NCBI RefSeq assembly: GCF_963668385.1
Contig: NZ_OY764327.1
Location: 1,364,001-1,428,000 of the forward strand
Direction: 5' to 3'
Origin: an uncultured Carboxylicivirga sp.
Lineage (GTDB): Bacteria > Bacteroidota > Bacteroidia > Bacteroidales > Marinilabiliaceae
Length of the DNA: 64,000 nucleotides
In this document: piece by piece, positions 18,906 through 27,611 of the stretch
Layout: every line of letters begins with the position of its first letter
Numbering within the stretch: position 1 is the stretch's first letter
Notes under the pieces: generated by a model
Databases searched by the model: none
Seen by the model: only the letters and a program-made list of their open reading frames with translations
Told to the model about the DNA's origin: nothing
Program-made: the position numbers and the translations under genes

Positions 18906-19805
18906 ATGGAAATGATTCAGGATTTTGCTGATAAACACCCTTGTCCTCTTAAAGAACAAGAGATGAAAATAGCTATTGAAAAAGCTATTAATAATTCTAA
19001 AAATGAATTAGAAAATAAAGAAATATTGAAGTTATTGTTCAATTGTATTGATTTAACTTCTTTATATACCGAGGACTCAGCTGATAGTATTAGAGAGTTT
19101 GTTGATAAAGTAAACGATTTGCCCAATCATTTCAACTATGTTCCACAGGTTGCTGCAATGTGTGTATATCCAGTTTTTGCACCTGTTTTAAAAGGAGCTT
19201 TAAAAGCCGAAGGAGTTAATATTGCAGTTGTCTCAGCTGGCTTTCCGTCATCACAAACTTTTACAGATGTTAAAAAGTTAGAAACACAACGTGCTGTTGA
19301 TTTTGGAGCTAACGAAATTGATATTGTTATCTCTGTTGGAGAGTTTCAGGAAGGTAACTATGAGTTTGTAGGAGAAGAAATTAATCAAATTAAAAGTGTA
19401 ATGAAAGATGCTCATTTGAAAGTAATTCTTGAGTCAGGTACACTTAAAGATATGGAAGAAGTTTGGTTAGCTAGTATGTTATCTATCGAAAGTGGAGCTG
19501 ATTTTATTAAAACGTCAACCGGAAAACAGCAGCCCGCTGCAACATTTGAGGCAGCTTATGTAATGTTAAATGCCATTAAAGATTATCATGCTAAAACTGG
19601 CAAAAAAATTGGTTTTAAACCAGCTGGTGGTATATCTACTCCTGAAGAAGCATTAATATATTATCAATTGGTTAAAGATATTCTTGGAGAAGAGTGGTTA
19701 AATAATCACTTATTTAGGATTGGAGCTAGTAGATTAGCCAATAATTTATTAACCAATATTCAGTTGTTAGAGACAGGGAAAGACGAAGAAGTAAAGTATT
19801 TTTAG
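18906..19805 (+). CDS. deoC: Deoxyribose-phosphate aldolase
   Basis: Cleaves 2-deoxyribose 5-phosphate to glyceraldehyde 3-phosphate and acetaldehyde in deoxynucleoside catabolism. The Schiff-base lysine is in FIKTSTGK (about 199-206), and the second active-site lysine segment is GFKPAGGIST. At 299 residues it is longer than the usual 220-260, with about 50 extra N-terminal residues (MEMIQDFADKHPCP...) before the barrel. Similar extensions occur in DeoC proteins of the Escherichia type and in Bacteroidota. A hairpin terminator lies just after the stop. Confidence 0.94.
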   Translation: MEMIQDFADKHPCPLKEQEMKIAIEKAINNSKNELENKEILKLLFNCIDLTSLYTEDSADSIREFVDKVNDLPNHFNYVPQVAAMCVYPVFAPVLKGALKAEGVNIAVVSAGFPSSQTFTDVKKLETQRAVDFGANEIDIVISVGEFQEGNYEFVGEEINQIKSVMKDAHLKVILESGTLKDMEEVWLASMLSIESGADFIKTSTGKQQPAATFEAAYVMLNAIKDYHAKTGKKIGFKPAGGISTPEEALIYYQLVKDILGEEWLNNHLFRIGASRLANNLLTNIQLLETGKDEEVKYF

Positions 19806-19818
19806 TCGATATAAAATT

Positions 19819-19846
19819 AAAGCGGGTGGGAGCCCGCTTATTTTTT
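19819..19846. terminator. Terminator between deoC and polyprenyl synthase
   Basis: AAGCGGG at 19820-19826 pairs with CCCGCTT at 19833-19839. It is followed on the plus strand by a near-continuous T run (19839-19846) and on the minus strand by TTTAATTTTA. It stands between converging genes and overlaps the stop codon of the synthase gene, so it probably works in both directions. Confidence 0.75.
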
Positions 19847-20812
19847 ACGTTTTATAGTGAATTCTACCATGTTTTTAAGCGATTCTTTAGCTTCTCCTTC
19901 AGGATATATAGATAAGGCTTCAATGGCGCGTTGAGCATATAAATTCATTTGCTCATTGGTATATTCTAATCCACCGTTTTCTTTAACAAAAGCGATAATT
20001 TCCTGTACTTTTCTTTCATTTTTATGATGACGCCTGATCATTGTCAGAATTTTTCTACGATGTTTGGCATCTGTTTTTTGCAATGAATAGATAAGAGGAA
20101 GCGTTAATTTCTTTTCTTTAATATCATTTCCTGTTGGTTTTCCAATCAAGTTGGTGGATTCGTAATCGAATAAATCATCCTTTATTTGGAAGGCAATACC
20201 TAGGTTCTCACCAAATTCTTTCATTGCTTTAAGTTTCTCTTCTGATGAATTAACAGAAAGAGCTCCTGCACTGGTACATGCAGCAATTAAAGTAGCTGTT
20301 TTTTTACGTATAATTTCATAATATACTTCCTCTGTAATATCGAGCTTTCGTGATTTTTCAATTTGAAGTAACTCACCTTCACTCATTTCTTTTACAGCCT
20401 CTGAAACAACCTTTAAAACACCAATTTGGTTGGTATTTAAAGCGGTAGATAATCCTTTCGAAAGAAAGAAGTCACCAACTAAAACAGCAATTTTCGATTT
20501 CCATAACGCGTTAATGGAAAAGATTCCTCGTCGTTGGTATGTTTCGTCAACAACATCATCATGTATTAAAGTGGCTGTATGTAAAAGTTCAATTAAAGTA
20601 GCTGCAACATAAGTTGATTCGCTAACATCACCGTTTAATTTAGCTGATAAAAATACCAGCATAGGGCGCATTTGCTTCCCTTTACGGCGCAATAAATAAT
20701 TGGTAATTATATCAAGAAGAGGAATTTGTGTTTTAAGTTGCTCCCTAAAGTAGGGTTCAAACTTTTTCATTTCCTCTTTTACAGGCTCTTTTATTCTGGA
20801 TATATCTGACAT
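19838..20812 (-). CDS. Polyprenyl diphosphate synthase (octaprenyl type)
   Basis: A trans-prenyltransferase making the long-chain polyprenyl diphosphate used for the menaquinone side chain. The 324-residue protein has the first aspartate-rich motif DDVVD (85-89) followed by RRG, and the second motif DDLFD near 211-215. The GKQMRP segment (45-50) that binds isopentenyl diphosphate is intact. Product chain length cannot be fixed from sequence; Bacteroidota mostly make menaquinones with 6 to 8 or more units. It is transcribed divergently from the ArsR-like gene. Confidence 0.92.
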   Translation of the reverse strand: MSDISRIKEPVKEEMKKFEPYFREQLKTQIPLLDIITNYLLRRKGKQMRPMLVFLSAKLNGDVSESTYVAATLIELLHTATLIHDDVVDETYQRRGIFSINALWKSKIAVLVGDFFLSKGLSTALNTNQIGVLKVVSEAVKEMSEGELLQIEKSRKLDITEEVYYEIIRKKTATLIAACTSAGALSVNSSEEKLKAMKEFGENLGIAFQIKDDLFDYESTNLIGKPTGNDIKEKKLTLPLIYSLQKTDAKHRRKILTMIRRHHKNERKVQEIIAFVKENGGLEYTNEQMNLYAQRAIEALSIYPEGEAKESLKNMVEFTIKRKK

Positions 20813-20858
20813 TTCAATTTTATTCTGTATTCACAGATGAATTACTTTACAAAGTAGG

Positions 20859-20866
20859 CAAATTTA
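20859..20866 (-). promoter_or_regulatory. Predicted -7 element of the polyprenyl synthase gene
   Basis: The complement reads TAAATTTG, an exact TAnnTTTG match. It is 47 bp upstream of the ATG, and a GTTTT lies about 21 bp further upstream where the -33 element would be. Confidence 0.4.
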
Positions 20867-20960
20867 TTAATTAATCGGAATTATTAGAAAACATATTGAT
20901 ATCATCTAAATATTTGCATATTTTTGCCCGGTTTTTAACAGATATGTAATAAGATAGTTA

Positions 20961-20968
20961 TATATTTG
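20961..20968 (+). promoter_or_regulatory. -7 element that decides the ArsR-like start
   Basis: TATATTTG matches TAnnTTTG exactly. It would start transcription near 20975, between the possible TTG start at 20966 and the ATG at 20996. The longer reading frame would then begin upstream of its own message, which favours the ATG at 20996. Confidence 0.5.
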
Positions 20969-20995
20969 TTAGCTCAAATTATAACCACTGGAAGA

Positions 20996-21298
20996 ATGAA
21001 AATTAAAGAATTGGATGCTCAATTACTGGAAAAAGCCGCAGGTATGTTAAAAGCAATAGCCCATCCAATGCGGATTGCTATTCTTAGCCATTTAGAAGAT
21101 GGTAAAATGCTTACGGTTACCGAAATACATAAGTTATTAAATATCGAACAGTCAACTACATCGCATCATCTTGGTATACTGAAAGATAAAGGGGTTTTGT
21201 GTAGTAAGCGTGAGGGGAAAAATACATACTATTATTTAAAACATAATAGCTTACGTAATATTGTAGATTGTGTTAGTAAGTGTACCCTTGCCAGTTAG
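20996..21298 (+). CDS. ArsR/SmtB-family winged-helix transcriptional regulator
   Basis: The 100-residue form from 20996 begins MKIKELDAQLLEKAAGML and covers a complete ArsR-type winged helix. AIAHPMRIAIL is the first helix pair, IEQSTTSHHLGILKDKGVL the recognition helix region, and SKREGKNTYYYL the wing. The classic metal motif CVC in helix 3 is absent. Two C-terminal cysteines (DCVSKC) could sense redox state or metal, but that is conjecture. It has its own promoter and terminator and no obvious target operon next to it. Confidence 0.85.
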   Translation: MKIKELDAQLLEKAAGMLKAIAHPMRIAILSHLEDGKMLTVTEIHKLLNIEQSTTSHHLGILKDKGVLCSKREGKNTYYYLKHNSLRNIVDCVSKCTLAS

Positions 21299-21324
21299 AA
21301 AGTTATAGGTAAATATGAATACTG

Positions 21325-21351
21325 AAGACTGGTTTAAATCAGTCTTTTTTT
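21325..21351 (+). terminator. Terminator after the ArsR-like gene
   Basis: AAGACTG at 21325-21331 and CAGTCTT at 21340-21346 form a short stem that runs into a T tract. It lies between the regulator stop and the QueD-like ATG at 21362. Confidence 0.7.
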
Positions 21352-21361
21352 ATGTAAGACG

Positions 21362-21811
21362 ATGGCAAAGATAAGATTGACAAAGGAATTTAGGTTTGAG
21401 ATGGCTCATGCCTTATGGAATTACGATGGATTGTGTAAGAATATTCATGGACATTCATATATATTGGCGGTTACTGTGATTGGTGAACCTATTACTGACG
21501 AGAATAATGTAAAGTTGGGAATGGTAATGGATTTTGGTGATTTAAAACGTATTGTTAATGAGGAAGTAGTTGATCGTTTAGATCATTGTATCGTCATTAA
21601 CAAAAAAGCACCATCGGAGCAGTTGCTTAGTTTACCTCAGATGAGCGATAGACATGAGTTAGTTGATTATCAGCCTACCTGTGAAAATATGTTAGTTGAT
21701 TTTGCTAAACGTATTAAGCGTAGATTACCTGATACAATACAGTTATTTAGCTTGAAACTTAACGAAACAGCAAATAGTTATGCCGAATGGTATGCTGCTG
21801 ATAATGAATAA
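21362..21811 (+). CDS. queD: 6-carboxytetrahydropterin synthase / PTPS-family protein (QueD-like)
   Basis: Converts dihydroneopterin triphosphate to 6-carboxy-tetrahydropterin for queuosine, or carries out a related pterin reaction. The 149-residue protein shows zinc ligands His16, His29 and His31, the catalytic Cys25 in the QueD-type CKNIHGH pattern, the Asp/His pair in DRLDHC and the pterin-anchoring Glu in LNETANSYAEW. An insertion near 85-105 (APSEQLLSLPQMSDRHEL) is longer than in the Escherichia protein. No other queuosine gene is nearby, so the pathway assignment rests on the CxxxHGH motif. Confidence 0.85.
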   Translation: MAKIRLTKEFRFEMAHALWNYDGLCKNIHGHSYILAVTVIGEPITDENNVKLGMVMDFGDLKRIVNEEVVDRLDHCIVINKKAPSEQLLSLPQMSDRHELVDYQPTCENMLVDFAKRIKRRLPDTIQLFSLKLNETANSYAEWYAADNE

Positions 21812-21814
21812 ACG

Positions 21815-22270
21815 TTAGTTGGGTAGTCGGCCAAACACTTTCATGAGATTTTTATGAAATTTGTGCACGCCTGCAACGGGTTCGGCAAACATAAATATAC
21901 ATTTTTTATAGATGATTGCTTTATTGTATTCTTCAGCTATTGCAAGCGTGTTATTGGTGTTTGAAAATTGCTGAACCCAAATGTTTTTAATGCCTTTATT
22001 AATGGCTTCACGAAGTATTTTATCTGTTTGATCTTTTGGGGTGGCAATTAATAAGCTTTCGATAGAATCAGGTAGTTTATTGATGTTTGGGTAGCATGTT
22101 TGTCCATCAATTTCACTAATTGAAGGGTTTATGGGTATTACGTTATATCCACTTTTCTTTAATTCAGTAAATACTACTCGTCCAAATTTTTTTTCGCTAC
22201 GGCTTACGCCGGCAATGGCTATCGAATCTGCCTGAAAAAATGAATTGATTTGATCTAAAGTGACTTTCAT
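21815..22270 (-). CDS. CoA-binding domain protein (YccU type)
   Basis: A 151-residue single Rossmann-like CoA_binding_2 domain. It has the nucleotide loop in IAIAGVSRSEKKFGR, then VIPINPS, TPKDQTD and IKNIWVQQ, and ends in HKFHKN. Homologues bind CoA or nucleotides, but their role is unknown. The ATG follows directly after the T tract of a strong terminator (22271-22300), so its expression may depend on read-through from the rhodanese gene. It converges with the queD-like gene with 3 bp between stops. Confidence 0.85.
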   Translation of the reverse strand: MKVTLDQINSFFQADSIAIAGVSRSEKKFGRVVFTELKKSGYNVIPINPSISEIDGQTCYPNINKLPDSIESLLIATPKDQTDKILREAINKGIKNIWVQQFSNTNNTLAIAEEYNKAIIYKKCIFMFAEPVAGVHKFHKNLMKVFGRLPN

Positions 22271-22300
22271 AAAAAAAGGGATTGAAAATTTTCAATCCCT
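22271..22300 (-). terminator. Terminator between rhodanese and CoA-binding genes
   Basis: A perfect 24-bp palindrome with arms AGGGATTGAAAA and TTTTCAATCCCT (22277-22300) is followed on the minus strand by seven T residues that run straight into the ATG of the CoA-binding gene. It is a textbook intrinsic terminator in an unusual position. Confidence 0.85.
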
Positions 22301-22333
22301 AATTTCAGATTTTGTTATTTAAATATCAATTTA

Positions 22334-22738
22334 TTACTCATATTTTACGGTGTCGAGAGGAAGCCCGGCATCTATCCATTTTAATAAACCTCCTTTTAAT
22401 TCATAAACATTGGTAAACCCTATGTTTCGTAGTATTTCTGCTGCTTTAACCGATCTGTCTCCTTTTTGGCAATACACAAAAACAGGAGCGTTTTTAGGAA
22501 CTATTTCAACCAGTTTGAGTAAATCTTCTTCTTTTTCAGCTAAAGCAGCATCAATTATTCTGTTCTCCTGAAATTTAAAAGCAGGGCGAACATCAATAAT
22601 TAATGGATCTTTACTCGATTTTAATTCACTGTAAAACTTCTTTGCTTTTAAAAGATTATTTTTCGATTGCGCATTTATGGCATAAAAAGGAACAATCAGT
22701 AATAGTAAAACAATCCATTTTAAAGCTTTTAATTGCAT
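22334..22738 (-). CDS. Exported single-domain rhodanese-like protein
   Basis: A 134-residue protein with an N-terminal signal or membrane segment (about 8-23, ending YAINAQ) and one rhodanese domain. The active-site loop CQKGDRS begins at Cys90, and the DVRPAFKFQENRI segment (49-61) matches the N-terminal rhodanese motif. It probably acts as a periplasmic sulfurtransferase or persulfide carrier. The LPP20-like gene lies 17 bp upstream on the same strand, and the downstream terminator ends the unit. Confidence 0.88.
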   Translation of the reverse strand: MQLKALKWIVLLLLIVPFYAINAQSKNNLLKAKKFYSELKSSKDPLIIDVRPAFKFQENRIIDAALAEKEEDLLKLVEIVPKNAPVFVYCQKGDRSVKAAEILRNIGFTNVYELKGGLLKWIDAGLPLDTVKYE

Positions 22739-22755
22739 GTTAACGATTTATAAGA

Positions 22756-24138
22756 TTACATATCCACCTGCTCGAGGCGAGGCTCTATATTTAGCTCAAA
22801 TTGCTCCATTAATTTTAATCTGGAGTCTTTTAAAGCATATTCGTAATTTCCTGGACGCATTCCTCTAATTCCCGATAACTGATCGGCAAATATTTCGGTT
22901 TGCAATTGTGTGTCAAAAATAGACATACTGAATTCGGCAAAAACTAAAAACACCTCATATCCATCGCCTTTGCGCGAATCACCAGTAACAAACTTTGAAT
23001 TAACTTTTACCACAAAATCTGCATCATCCATATTGGTGGTAAAGGTAAAAAAGTTGTTATTCAATTGCGTTTTTATCATGTTCGAAAAAGCTCCATGATC
23101 GTCCAGTTCTCCAAATACATTTTCTTCGGTAATTAAATAGGCTTTTGATTTTTGTACTTCAATGGTAATAAAAGTTGAAGGCATTTGTTTTGGAGGGAAG
23201 AATATTTCTAATAAATTTTTAACTTCTTCATCCTGTGTATCCATCACACTGCTAAAATCGAAGGTTGCAGTAATTTCCTGCGTTTTACGTTTCGAAACTA
23301 ATTGGGTAATGGATACACCTGCATATCCATCTAAATTGGTTTTTGTTTGTGATACTAAAACACCTTCGCCCTTTGTGAAGTTAAATGTAAGCGGAAAGCC
23401 TGTTAAAGGCATTTTTTCGCCCGATTCTGATGCAAAATGAGCATTAATTCCGATGGGTACTTCAAGGTGTTTTGAAAATTGGATTGAGTACGATGATTGA
23501 ACGGGAGAAAGTTCAATTCGGCGAAATACATCTTGTATGGTGCTGAAAACTTCGGTTCCAACATTATAAGTTCCATCTACTGTTTTATAGGTAAGATCAC
23601 TTTCAAGATGATCTTTTAAGCTAGTGGTTGCTTTAGCGAGATAATTTAAAGCAGAAAAAGTATCGTTGTTAGAAATGGCTTTTTTAGCATCAGATAAAAA
23701 TGTGCTGGCTAACATTTTAGCTTTATCCAACTTCATTTCCTGCATACGGGCGTATCGTTGTTTCGATAATGAAACCATCACCCAATATTCTTTTTTATCT
23801 TCCCATGTAGTTACTTCGTATCCTTCAAGTGTTTCAAGTACCGAAGTTTCGACCTTGCTTTCATAGTTTTCTACAAATTGATAATTGGTTTCTATTTTAC
23901 TCAAAACCGAATTGGACGAAACTGTTACTTTTATTTCACTACTCATTTGTTTAAGAGCATTGTTTCGGGCTGCTTGCTTGTATTCAACTTCACTGCCATC
24001 TTTGGGCATCATAGCAATGCCAATGTATAACGAAGCATCGTTTGGCCGTTGTTTTACCCAGTCGGGTTTTCGTTTGGCTTCTAATATATTTGGAAGCAGA
24101 AATAAGCTGGCCAATAGGAGGAAAGCTGTTTTTTTCAT
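22756..24138 (-). CDS. LPP20-like exported protein
   Basis: A 460-residue protein with a signal peptide (MKKTAFLLLASLFLLPNILEA), no lipobox, and an LPP20-type N-terminal region: PDWVKQRP at 25-32 and repeated short helices with KQAARNNALKQM. The central and C-terminal parts are beta-rich and carry a Big/transthyretin-like segment (TKTNLDGYAGVSITQL near 265-280). LPP20-family proteins are envelope proteins of unclear function. It starts the leftward unit with the rhodanese. No clear promoter motif was seen in its 98-bp upstream gap. Confidence 0.7.
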   Translation of the reverse strand: MKKTAFLLLASLFLLPNILEAKRKPDWVKQRPNDASLYIGIAMMPKDGSEVEYKQAARNNALKQMSSEIKVTVSSNSVLSKIETNYQFVENYESKVETSVLETLEGYEVTTWEDKKEYWVMVSLSKQRYARMQEMKLDKAKMLASTFLSDAKKAISNNDTFSALNYLAKATTSLKDHLESDLTYKTVDGTYNVGTEVFSTIQDVFRRIELSPVQSSYSIQFSKHLEVPIGINAHFASESGEKMPLTGFPLTFNFTKGEGVLVSQTKTNLDGYAGVSITQLVSKRKTQEITATFDFSSVMDTQDEEVKNLLEIFFPPKQMPSTFITIEVQKSKAYLITEENVFGELDDHGAFSNMIKTQLNNNFFTFTTNMDDADFVVKVNSKFVTGDSRKGDGYEVFLVFAEFSMSIFDTQLQTEIFADQLSGIRGMRPGNYEYALKDSRLKLMEQFELNIEPRLEQVDM

Positions 24139-24236
24139 AAGATGATTTTTAGTCTAAGGTTATTCTGTTCGTACATCTTTGTTGCGAAAAAATAATTTCG
24201 ACAAGCAAGATGCACTTTTTTATTCAGAGTTAAGGT

Positions 24237-24701
24237 TTAATCATTTTTATTTAAAATTTCATCAATGCATTGAAATACAAGATATGGTTCAAAGCCTCTG
24301 GATTGCCCAAACCGGGCTAAAGCAGCCTTGGTTTGCCAAGTGTCTTTGTTCTTTATTTGCTTATTTTTTCCTTGCAATAATTCTGCCAGTTTTGCTTGAT
24401 AATCTGACGAATTAATTTCTTCCATTGCATTTTCGATGTGTGTATTAGCTATTTCTTTTTGTTTGAGTTGATATTTTATTTTGATTTTGCCCCAGTTATT
24501 AAATCGAAATTTATCGCGCACATAAAATTCGGCAAATCGTTGTTCGTCAATGTATTTCTCTTTTATCAAAAAGGCAATGACCTCGTCAGCTTCTTCTTCT
24601 GATAATTCCCACTTGATAAGTTTCTTGCGTATTTCAGAAACACATCTTTCTTGCTGCGAGCAAAGAGCAGCTGCTTTATATAAAGCTTTTTTATACTCCA
24701 T
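24237..24701 (-). CDS. recX: Regulatory protein RecX
   Basis: Modulates RecA filaments, limiting recombination and the SOS response. The 154-residue protein is made of three-helix repeats, with the family features CSQQERCVSEIRKKL, YIDEQRFAEFYVRDKF and SRGFEPYLVFQCI. recA is not adjacent. Its ATG follows the aldehyde dehydrogenase stop codon without a gap, so the two are transcribed together. Confidence 0.88.
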   Translation of the reverse strand: MEYKKALYKAAALCSQQERCVSEIRKKLIKWELSEEEADEVIAFLIKEKYIDEQRFAEFYVRDKFRFNNWGKIKIKYQLKQKEIANTHIENAMEEINSSDYQAKLAELLQGKNKQIKNKDTWQTKAALARFGQSRGFEPYLVFQCIDEILNKND

Positions 24702-26069
24702 TTATTTAACCCAGATTCCTTTGATATTTACAAATTCTTTAATACCATAGTGTGATAATTCGCGGCCAAATCCGCTATCTTTTATACCTCCAAATGGCAT
24801 TCGTGCATCGGATCGGACATAATCGTTTACAAAACAACAGCCTGATTCAATCTCGTATTCGGCTATTCTTTTTCCGCGTTCAATATCCTGGGTAAATATA
24901 GCAGCACCTAATCCAAATACACTATCGTTGGCAAGGCGGATAGCTTCGTGTTCATCTTTTGCTTTTAAAATAGACCCAACAGGTCCGAATAATTCCTCGT
25001 GATAGGCGGGCATACCCGGTACTACATCTACTAAAACTGTTGCTGGATAATAAGCTCCAATTCGGTTGGGAACATATCCTCCAGTCATTATTTTAGCACC
25101 TTTGGCAACACTGTTCTCAACCTGACGGTGCAAATCATCGCGAAGGTTATGGCGGGCAAGGGGGCCCATTTGTTTGCTTTCATCAATAGGATCGCCTAAC
25201 GTAACAGCTCGCATTCTATCTGTGAATGCTTCAACAAAAGCGTTGTAGATGGACTCAACAACAATAAAACGTTTGGCTCCGATACAGCTTTGTCCAGCAT
25301 TTAAAATACGTCCTGAAACACAAGCTTCTGCAGCTTTACTTATGTTGGCATCTTCAAGAATAATGTATGGATCACTACCACCTAACTCTAGTACGCACTT
25401 TTTTAGGTATTTTCCGGCTGTTGCAGCCACTGCTTTGCCTGCAGGTGTACTTCCGGTTAGAGTAACACCTTTAATTCGTTTATCGGCAATGGTACGCTCT
25501 ACTTTATCATTTCTGATTAGTAGAGTTCGAAATATATCATCAGGATAACCTGCTTCTTTAAATATTTCTTCAATAGCCATGGAACATCCAGGTACGTTTG
25601 AGGCATGTTTCAGCAAACAAGTATTTCCGGCTATTAGGGCAGGGGCTGCGAACCTGAATACCTGCCAAAAAGGAAAATTCCAGGGCATTATTGCCAGGAT
25701 AGGTCCTATTGGCTGAAAGGATGCATAACTTTCTTTTGCTTCAGTTTCGATATTTTCTGACTCAAGAAATGTAGCTCCATTATTAGCATAGTACTCGCAA
25801 ACCAAAGCGCATTTTTCAATTTCAGCCCGCGATTCCTTTATGTTTTTACCCATTTCAACAGTGATGTTAAAAGCTAAACCTTCGGATTTATCACGTAAAA
25901 CCTGGGCTGTTTTTAAAAGTAGTTCTGCTCGCTTTGAAATCGCTACTTTTCGCCACTGTTTATATGCTGCGTAATTGGCTTCAATAGCTTCATCTATTTC
26001 GTCCCACGAAAACTCTTCGTACTCTCTTATGGTTTCTCCTGTAGCAGGATTAATGCTTTTCAGATTCAT
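24702..26069 (-). CDS. NAD(P)-dependent succinate-semialdehyde dehydrogenase family protein
   Basis: A 455-residue aldehyde dehydrogenase of the GabD/Sad type that oxidises succinate semialdehyde or a similar aldehyde to the acid. The catalytic Cys lies in NAGQSCIGAKRF (about 258), the general-base Glu in LELGGSDPYI (about 224), and the cofactor-binding segment is ILAIMPWNFPFWQVFR. The short form without a long N-terminal extension matches YneI/Sad-like enzymes. No GABA transaminase is nearby, so the substrate is uncertain. recX is immediately downstream. Confidence 0.88.
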   Translation of the reverse strand: MNLKSINPATGETIREYEEFSWDEIDEAIEANYAAYKQWRKVAISKRAELLLKTAQVLRDKSEGLAFNITVEMGKNIKESRAEIEKCALVCEYYANNGATFLESENIETEAKESYASFQPIGPILAIMPWNFPFWQVFRFAAPALIAGNTCLLKHASNVPGCSMAIEEIFKEAGYPDDIFRTLLIRNDKVERTIADKRIKGVTLTGSTPAGKAVAATAGKYLKKCVLELGGSDPYIILEDANISKAAEACVSGRILNAGQSCIGAKRFIVVESIYNAFVEAFTDRMRAVTLGDPIDESKQMGPLARHNLRDDLHRQVENSVAKGAKIMTGGYVPNRIGAYYPATVLVDVVPGMPAYHEELFGPVGSILKAKDEHEAIRLANDSVFGLGAAIFTQDIERGKRIAEYEIESGCCFVNDYVRSDARMPFGGIKDSGFGRELSHYGIKEFVNIKGIWVK

Positions 26070-26271
26070 GCAAATAAGATTAAAGTTTAAAGATAAAACT
26101 TGTGAAGTAGAAGTTAAGTATGATGCTGGAAATATTCAATGTTTTTGCCGAAAATAGGAGAGTGGAGTGAACTAGCAAATATGGGTGAATATTAATATAT
26201 AATAAATAGCAAGATGCAATCCATATTATTTTATAGTAGATAATTATTCTAAAAAGAAATCTCACTATAAA

Positions 26272-26712
26272 TTAAACGCGTTTCCATTCAACTTTTTTTC
26301 CAATTACTGATACTCCAATATATCCTTTTACAATTAGTATATTTTTGTTATTTCCAAACCACATAAGACATTTATAGGTGTTACCACTCGAAGGATCGTA
26401 AATGGTTCCATCAATCCATTCTTTATCATCTTTATTGTAGATAAATCCTTTTAATATCTCTAATCCTATAATTGGGCGATTTTGTAGTTGCCGATCAGGG
26501 TTTTTGATATCAATCTTGCTTTCACCGTTTGAGCGTGTGGGGTCTTTTAGCCAAATAATTTTCCCATTAAATGTACCATCATCATTTTTTTCAATGGTGA
26601 CTTTCGATTCTCCCCCCTGAGTTATCCATGTTCCAATAATTTGATTGCTGTTTTGAGCTGTAGCTAATTGAGTTACTATAGCTACTGTTAATAGAAATAG
26701 TAAATTTTTCAT
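26272..26712 (-). CDS. DUF2147 family exported protein
   Basis: A 146-residue protein with a signal peptide (MKNLLFLLTVAIVTQLATAQ) and a small beta-barrel domain of the DUF2147 type: IIGTWITQGGESKVTIEK, GKIIWLKDP, then the paired GTIYDPSSGNTYKC and GYIGVSVIGKKVEWKRV. Homologues are periplasmic, and some members belong to lipocalin-like folds that may bind small ligands. It is flanked by gaps of about 200 and 170 bp and is probably monocistronic. A TATATTTG box lies about 75 bp upstream (complement of 26786-26793). Confidence 0.85.
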   Translation of the reverse strand: MKNLLFLLTVAIVTQLATAQNSNQIIGTWITQGGESKVTIEKNDDGTFNGKIIWLKDPTRSNGESKIDIKNPDRQLQNRPIIGLEILKGFIYNKDDKEWIDGTIYDPSSGNTYKCLMWFGNNKNILIVKGYIGVSVIGKKVEWKRV

Positions 26713-26882
26713 TATTGCATAGTTTTGAATGTTATTGTTGCATACGCTTAAATGAAAATCTTTGTTCTAAAATTATGGTGGTATCCAAATATACGGTTTA
26801 AGAATATTAAAAGTTATCAATTAATCTAAGTAAGCTCCGCGTTGACTAATAAACCATTAATCTTTATAATTAATAGAAGAAA

Positions 26883-27146
26883 CTATGGCACCGGATCGTG
26901 TCCATGACCGCCCCATGGATTGCAGCTGAGTATTCGTTTAACCGAAAGCCAAAGGCCTTTGATGGGGCCATGTTTTTTTAATGCTTCAATAGTATAGGCC
27001 GAGCAGGTAGGAGTGTAGCGACACGATGCTCCCAGCCAAGGAGAAAGAAACCACTGGTATAGTTTTACCGGAATGATGAGTAAAGTTACTATGCCATCGC
27101 GAAAGAGTTTTAAAACAGTTTTGAAAAATGAATTATTGCTTGTCAT
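26883..27146 (-). CDS. yidD: Membrane protein insertion efficiency factor YidD
   Basis: An 87-residue protein of the YidD/HlyA family that aids YidC-dependent membrane insertion. It shows the amphipathic N-terminus and the diagnostic [10 protein letters not shown] and [13 protein letters not shown] motifs. It overlaps the end of rnpA by 14 bases, a very common coupled order (rnpA-yidD). rpmH, usually just upstream, is absent here: hemD occupies that side. Confidence 0.94.
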   Translation of the reverse strand: MTSNNSFFKTVLKLFRDGIVTLLIIPVKLYQWFLSPWLGASCRYTPTCSAYTIEALKKHGPIKGLWLSVKRILSCNPWGGHGHDPVP

Positions 27147-27537
27147 CAGGCAAAACTTTTGAAATAATCTGTTTCAGCGCCTTTTTAATGTTTTTTTCAA
27201 TAAAAGCGTATTCGAGTATTTCATTTGGAATATAAACGAAAGAAACAGCTAATTTGATATTGTTTTCAGATAAAACCTGCAACGCTTCATGTTTGTTTAA
27301 GCGATAGGCTTCTCTTGTTCTTCGTTTGATCCAATTTCGCTTATTGGCTCGTTTAAATTTTTTCTTTGAAACAGATATTAAAACCTGCAGGGGTGGGGCT
27401 TCTTCATCGTTAATAGGCAGTATGGTAACCCTAAATGGGTAGCGGGTAAACGAAGTTCCTTCATCAAACAGCTGTTGGATGGTTTTTCTACTACAAAGCC
27501 GTTCGGTTTTACTAAAGGTGTTTCGTTGTGTTGTCAT
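27133..27537 (-). CDS. rnpA: Ribonuclease P protein component
   Basis: The protein subunit of RNase P, which matures tRNA 5' ends with the M1 RNA. The 134-residue sequence contains the conserved basic helix [22 protein letters not shown] (about 75-96; RNR motif) and the N-terminal segment [13 protein letters not shown]. The C-terminus overlaps yidD. Its ATG lies 15 bp past the T tract of a terminator that ends the hemD transcript, so a promoter is needed there or read-through occurs. Confidence 0.94.
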   Translation of the reverse strand: MTTQRNTFSKTERLCSRKTIQQLFDEGTSFTRYPFRVTILPINDEEAPPLQVLISVSKKKFKRANKRNWIKRRTREAYRLNKHEALQVLSENNIKLAVSFVYIPNEILEYAFIEKNIKKALKQIISKVLPDDKQ

Positions 27538-27551
27538 CCGTTATAGAGCTT

Positions 27552-27587
27552 AAAAAAACAATCCTTCTTACCATTGGTAAGAAGGAT
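27552..27587 (-). terminator. Terminator after hemD, in front of rnpA
   Basis: The arms ATCCTTCTTACC (27561-27572) and GGTAAGAAGGAT (27576-27587) form a 12-bp perfect stem with a 3-base loop. The minus strand continues with a T7 tract (27552-27558). Confidence 0.85.
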
Positions 27588-27611
27588 GTTCTCCCAAATG
27601 AAGGAAATTTT

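Noticed and set aside
24179-24415. 78-codon plus-strand frame across recX
   Set aside because: Antisense to the conserved recX sequence; no family features.
26080-26265. 61-codon hydrophobic frame on the minus strand upstream of the aldehyde dehydrogenase gene
   Set aside because: Ile/Leu/Tyr-rich throughout, as expected from AT-rich non-coding DNA; no basic N-terminus, promoter or terminator.
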